A stretch of DNA of 64,000 nt from Platycnemis pennipes (taxonomy: Eukaryota; Arthropoda; Insecta; Odonata; Platycnemididae): contig OW121848.1 in NCBI GenBank assembly GCA_933228895.1, positions 155,078,688 to 155,142,687 on the forward strand, read 5' to 3'. Every line of letters starts with the position of its first letter. The first letter of the stretch is position 1. The position numbers and the translations under genes are program-made. Under the pieces are notes generated by a model. That model made no database searches and had not been told where the DNA came from. It saw only the letters and a list, made by a program, of their open reading frames with translations. This document shows positions 54,401-57,400 of the stretch, piece after piece.

Positions 54401-57400
54401 AGGAAATAGAACTTAGGGCCAGTTTCACCAACGAAGATAATCGTTTTAACTCGGTTAATTTTGTTATTAACTGAGTTAATGTGACTTTTCTGTTTCACCA
54501 GTACTATTAACTCGGTTTTGGAGCATTATCTCGTTTAATATTTTTACGAGGTTTTCGTCAGGTGAAAGCTTATTATCCGAGTTAATTCTGAAGAAGTAAT
54601 ATGGCATTCAGGCGATTTCATGAGCTACTTTTGGTTATTAATGACACTGTCGACACATTTGAGCCCAATTATCATAATTTAAGGCAATTACGTGGATTAA
54701 GGAACGTGCTAATTGATTTGAACCCAAAAGTTGATATTTTTATCCTGAATTAATAAACGCAATGAAAAGCACGTAGCAACAATAGTTTTCCAGTTCATTT
54801 TATTGTGCTTACTTTCTCAGTACCTACTGTGCATGAATGGTAATGCGAATTCTCTACATGATAGGACAACTTGGTGAATTTTTCGAACCTCCTTATTCTT
54901 GGAAACTAAATATTTTAGGTAAGTTTCAATATATCTCCTGCCGAAAGATATAACATTGCCTTGATGTTTTGTTATTAGTTACATACATGGATACTGTAGC
55001 CACACTTATAAGTAGTGCCCGACATTATATTACCATGAGATAGTAAACTATTGAATTAACTACCAGGAAACTTATGCTCTTGGTTGCATTTGTTATAACT
55101 CAATTTGCATTTGAATAGCTAAATATGGCATCCATCATTTGTTTTCCGGCATAAACAAATTCAAAAATGTGAGTGATATTAGCCATAAGTGTAAGGATTT
55201 CCATGAACAAAGAGGCCGAAAATATTTATTTGGTGGTAGGAAAGAAGTCTTCGCTCTGACACCAATGACAATGACGAAGGAAATGCTAAGTTTTGAGTTA
55301 ACAAAAGGTATATTAGCAGTTACTGTACATTTTCGAGCCACTGCCCAGTGAGAACAGGTTCGTGGATCCACGTGGAATCCACGTGGATTCCACCTGAGTT
55401 TGTGGATATTTGGTGGAGGTAGAAATTTTCTCTATTTCCACCTATTATCCACTGTGGAAATTCAGTGGATACTTGGTGGAGGTGGAAATTTTCTCAATTT
55501 CCACTTATTACCCACCGTGGAAATTCAGTGGATATTATGTGGAAATAGAAATTCCTCTAACTGTGTAAACATATCTCACCTTTATTTGAATATCCATCTC
55601 CAATAGTGTGCTTAGGGGTAAAGATCCCTCTTTGAATAAATATTTTGGAATTAATCCCTGGTTTTCTTGAATTTTTTGTCACATGACATAATAATACCAA
55701 GTACAATGTTGTCAAATCACTTTTGACCTTCTCTTGCATTCTATTTTTCATAGTCTACAAAAAAAAAGTATTTCTTCAATGTCTATACATAAGGAATGAA
55801 TATTATGATGAATTATGCATACACTCTGTTGGGAAGTTCTCTCTGGGAATAAGGGGAACTGCGCCAGAAAGATCCTGGCTGTTTCAGGGGAAAGTTTGAA
55901 TGGATATTATGTTAACAGTAAAATAATATCTAATTGATGACTTAGAAGTGAAAATTTGTGAATTTAAAAAATTACTATGGCCCGGAATTTAAATATCCCA
56001 TGTTACACACCGTTAAATAAAAACCAACCCTAGCATATTTTCATACTGTTTATATATCTTAAAAGTTTACTAGATTTCAGGAAATAAGTTGATTGTTTAC
56101 TATTCCATTGAAATACCACGGGATTCATTATACTATCAATAATCATTGAAGGAACTGTGTTTTTGTCAAATGAGAATAATTATTGTCTTGGTAAATACCT
56201 TGACTTGTGTCTGACCACCATAACTCTGTGGTGTTCATCGCAATACAATGCATTTTTAAAGGTTGCTTTACATGAAACAATTTTTTGTAAAAACGCTTGT
56301 ATGAGGAAATTGTACCCTGTAAAGCGGAAAATTGTGTGAACGCTTGTGCGAATGTCTGAATGGAAAATAGGACCTGTTCTAATTCCATTCAGAAAAACAT
56401 ACAATTTCGTTCAGTTTATACAAATGTTTGTACAAGAAATTGTACCTCGTAAAGCGGCCTTAAGAAATATTTACTCCACCGCAATAATTTTTCTCCCTTT
56501 CCTGGTATTAAAAACATTGCTGTAAAGTATACTAATGCCATGTTAAAGATTTTCCGATAAATGCAACCCTTTTCTGCTTTTGAAATTCAAAGCACGTAGG
56601 TTAGAGTTGAATGCTGGGAAACAACGAAACATCAATTGACGCATTATTTCACATTGAACGGCGTGAGACGGTCGTGTGCAAAGATTATAATACACAGGTC
56701 GTGTGGTTGGTGATAATTGTATTATTAATTATATTAGTATTATTCGTATTTTACTGATGAATTCATCGGTTGAATCGTCAATCAGTGATATAATACACCG
56801 CACCGCTATTATCGGAGCATCAATTGGTAAGTTTCATTCATTCTCTTTTTAATAAATTTGCTTACTGAACTCCTTTTACGCTTAAAATGTATTTCAAGCA
56901 TTCGCGACGTGCTGCCTTTGGTAACTAAACTTATAAAAAAAAGTGCACGATATTACGTTACTTTCTAATCGTGAATATGTGCAAGCCAATCAGTTAAGAA
57001 GAAAGAGTTGATGTTTTCCCGGTGCATAGAATTAAGAGGCTTTGTGTTTCCATTCGGGGCAATAGCAATAGAGCCTTTTGAGGCAAGCAACTCTTTGAAT
57101 CGGTTTGATTCCTGAGTAATTCTTTAATTAGTCAGAAACTGTTTAAGTTCGCAACATTAGTTATTACATGAATGTTATTTTGATCTACTTGTCAACATAA
57201 CTTATATGCTTTTCAGCGCGAAAGAAAACAACATGTTGCAGTGAACTGAGTGACACCACAAAATAAACTATTGTAATCGCACTAAAGTGGATATTTATGG
57301 ACGAACCTGTACATATCACATTCTTGTTGAGTTGATATCATTGTGGGTAAGTAGTTATTCCTGAAATCTAAGTAGTTTTGGACTTGTTGGCCTAATTTTG

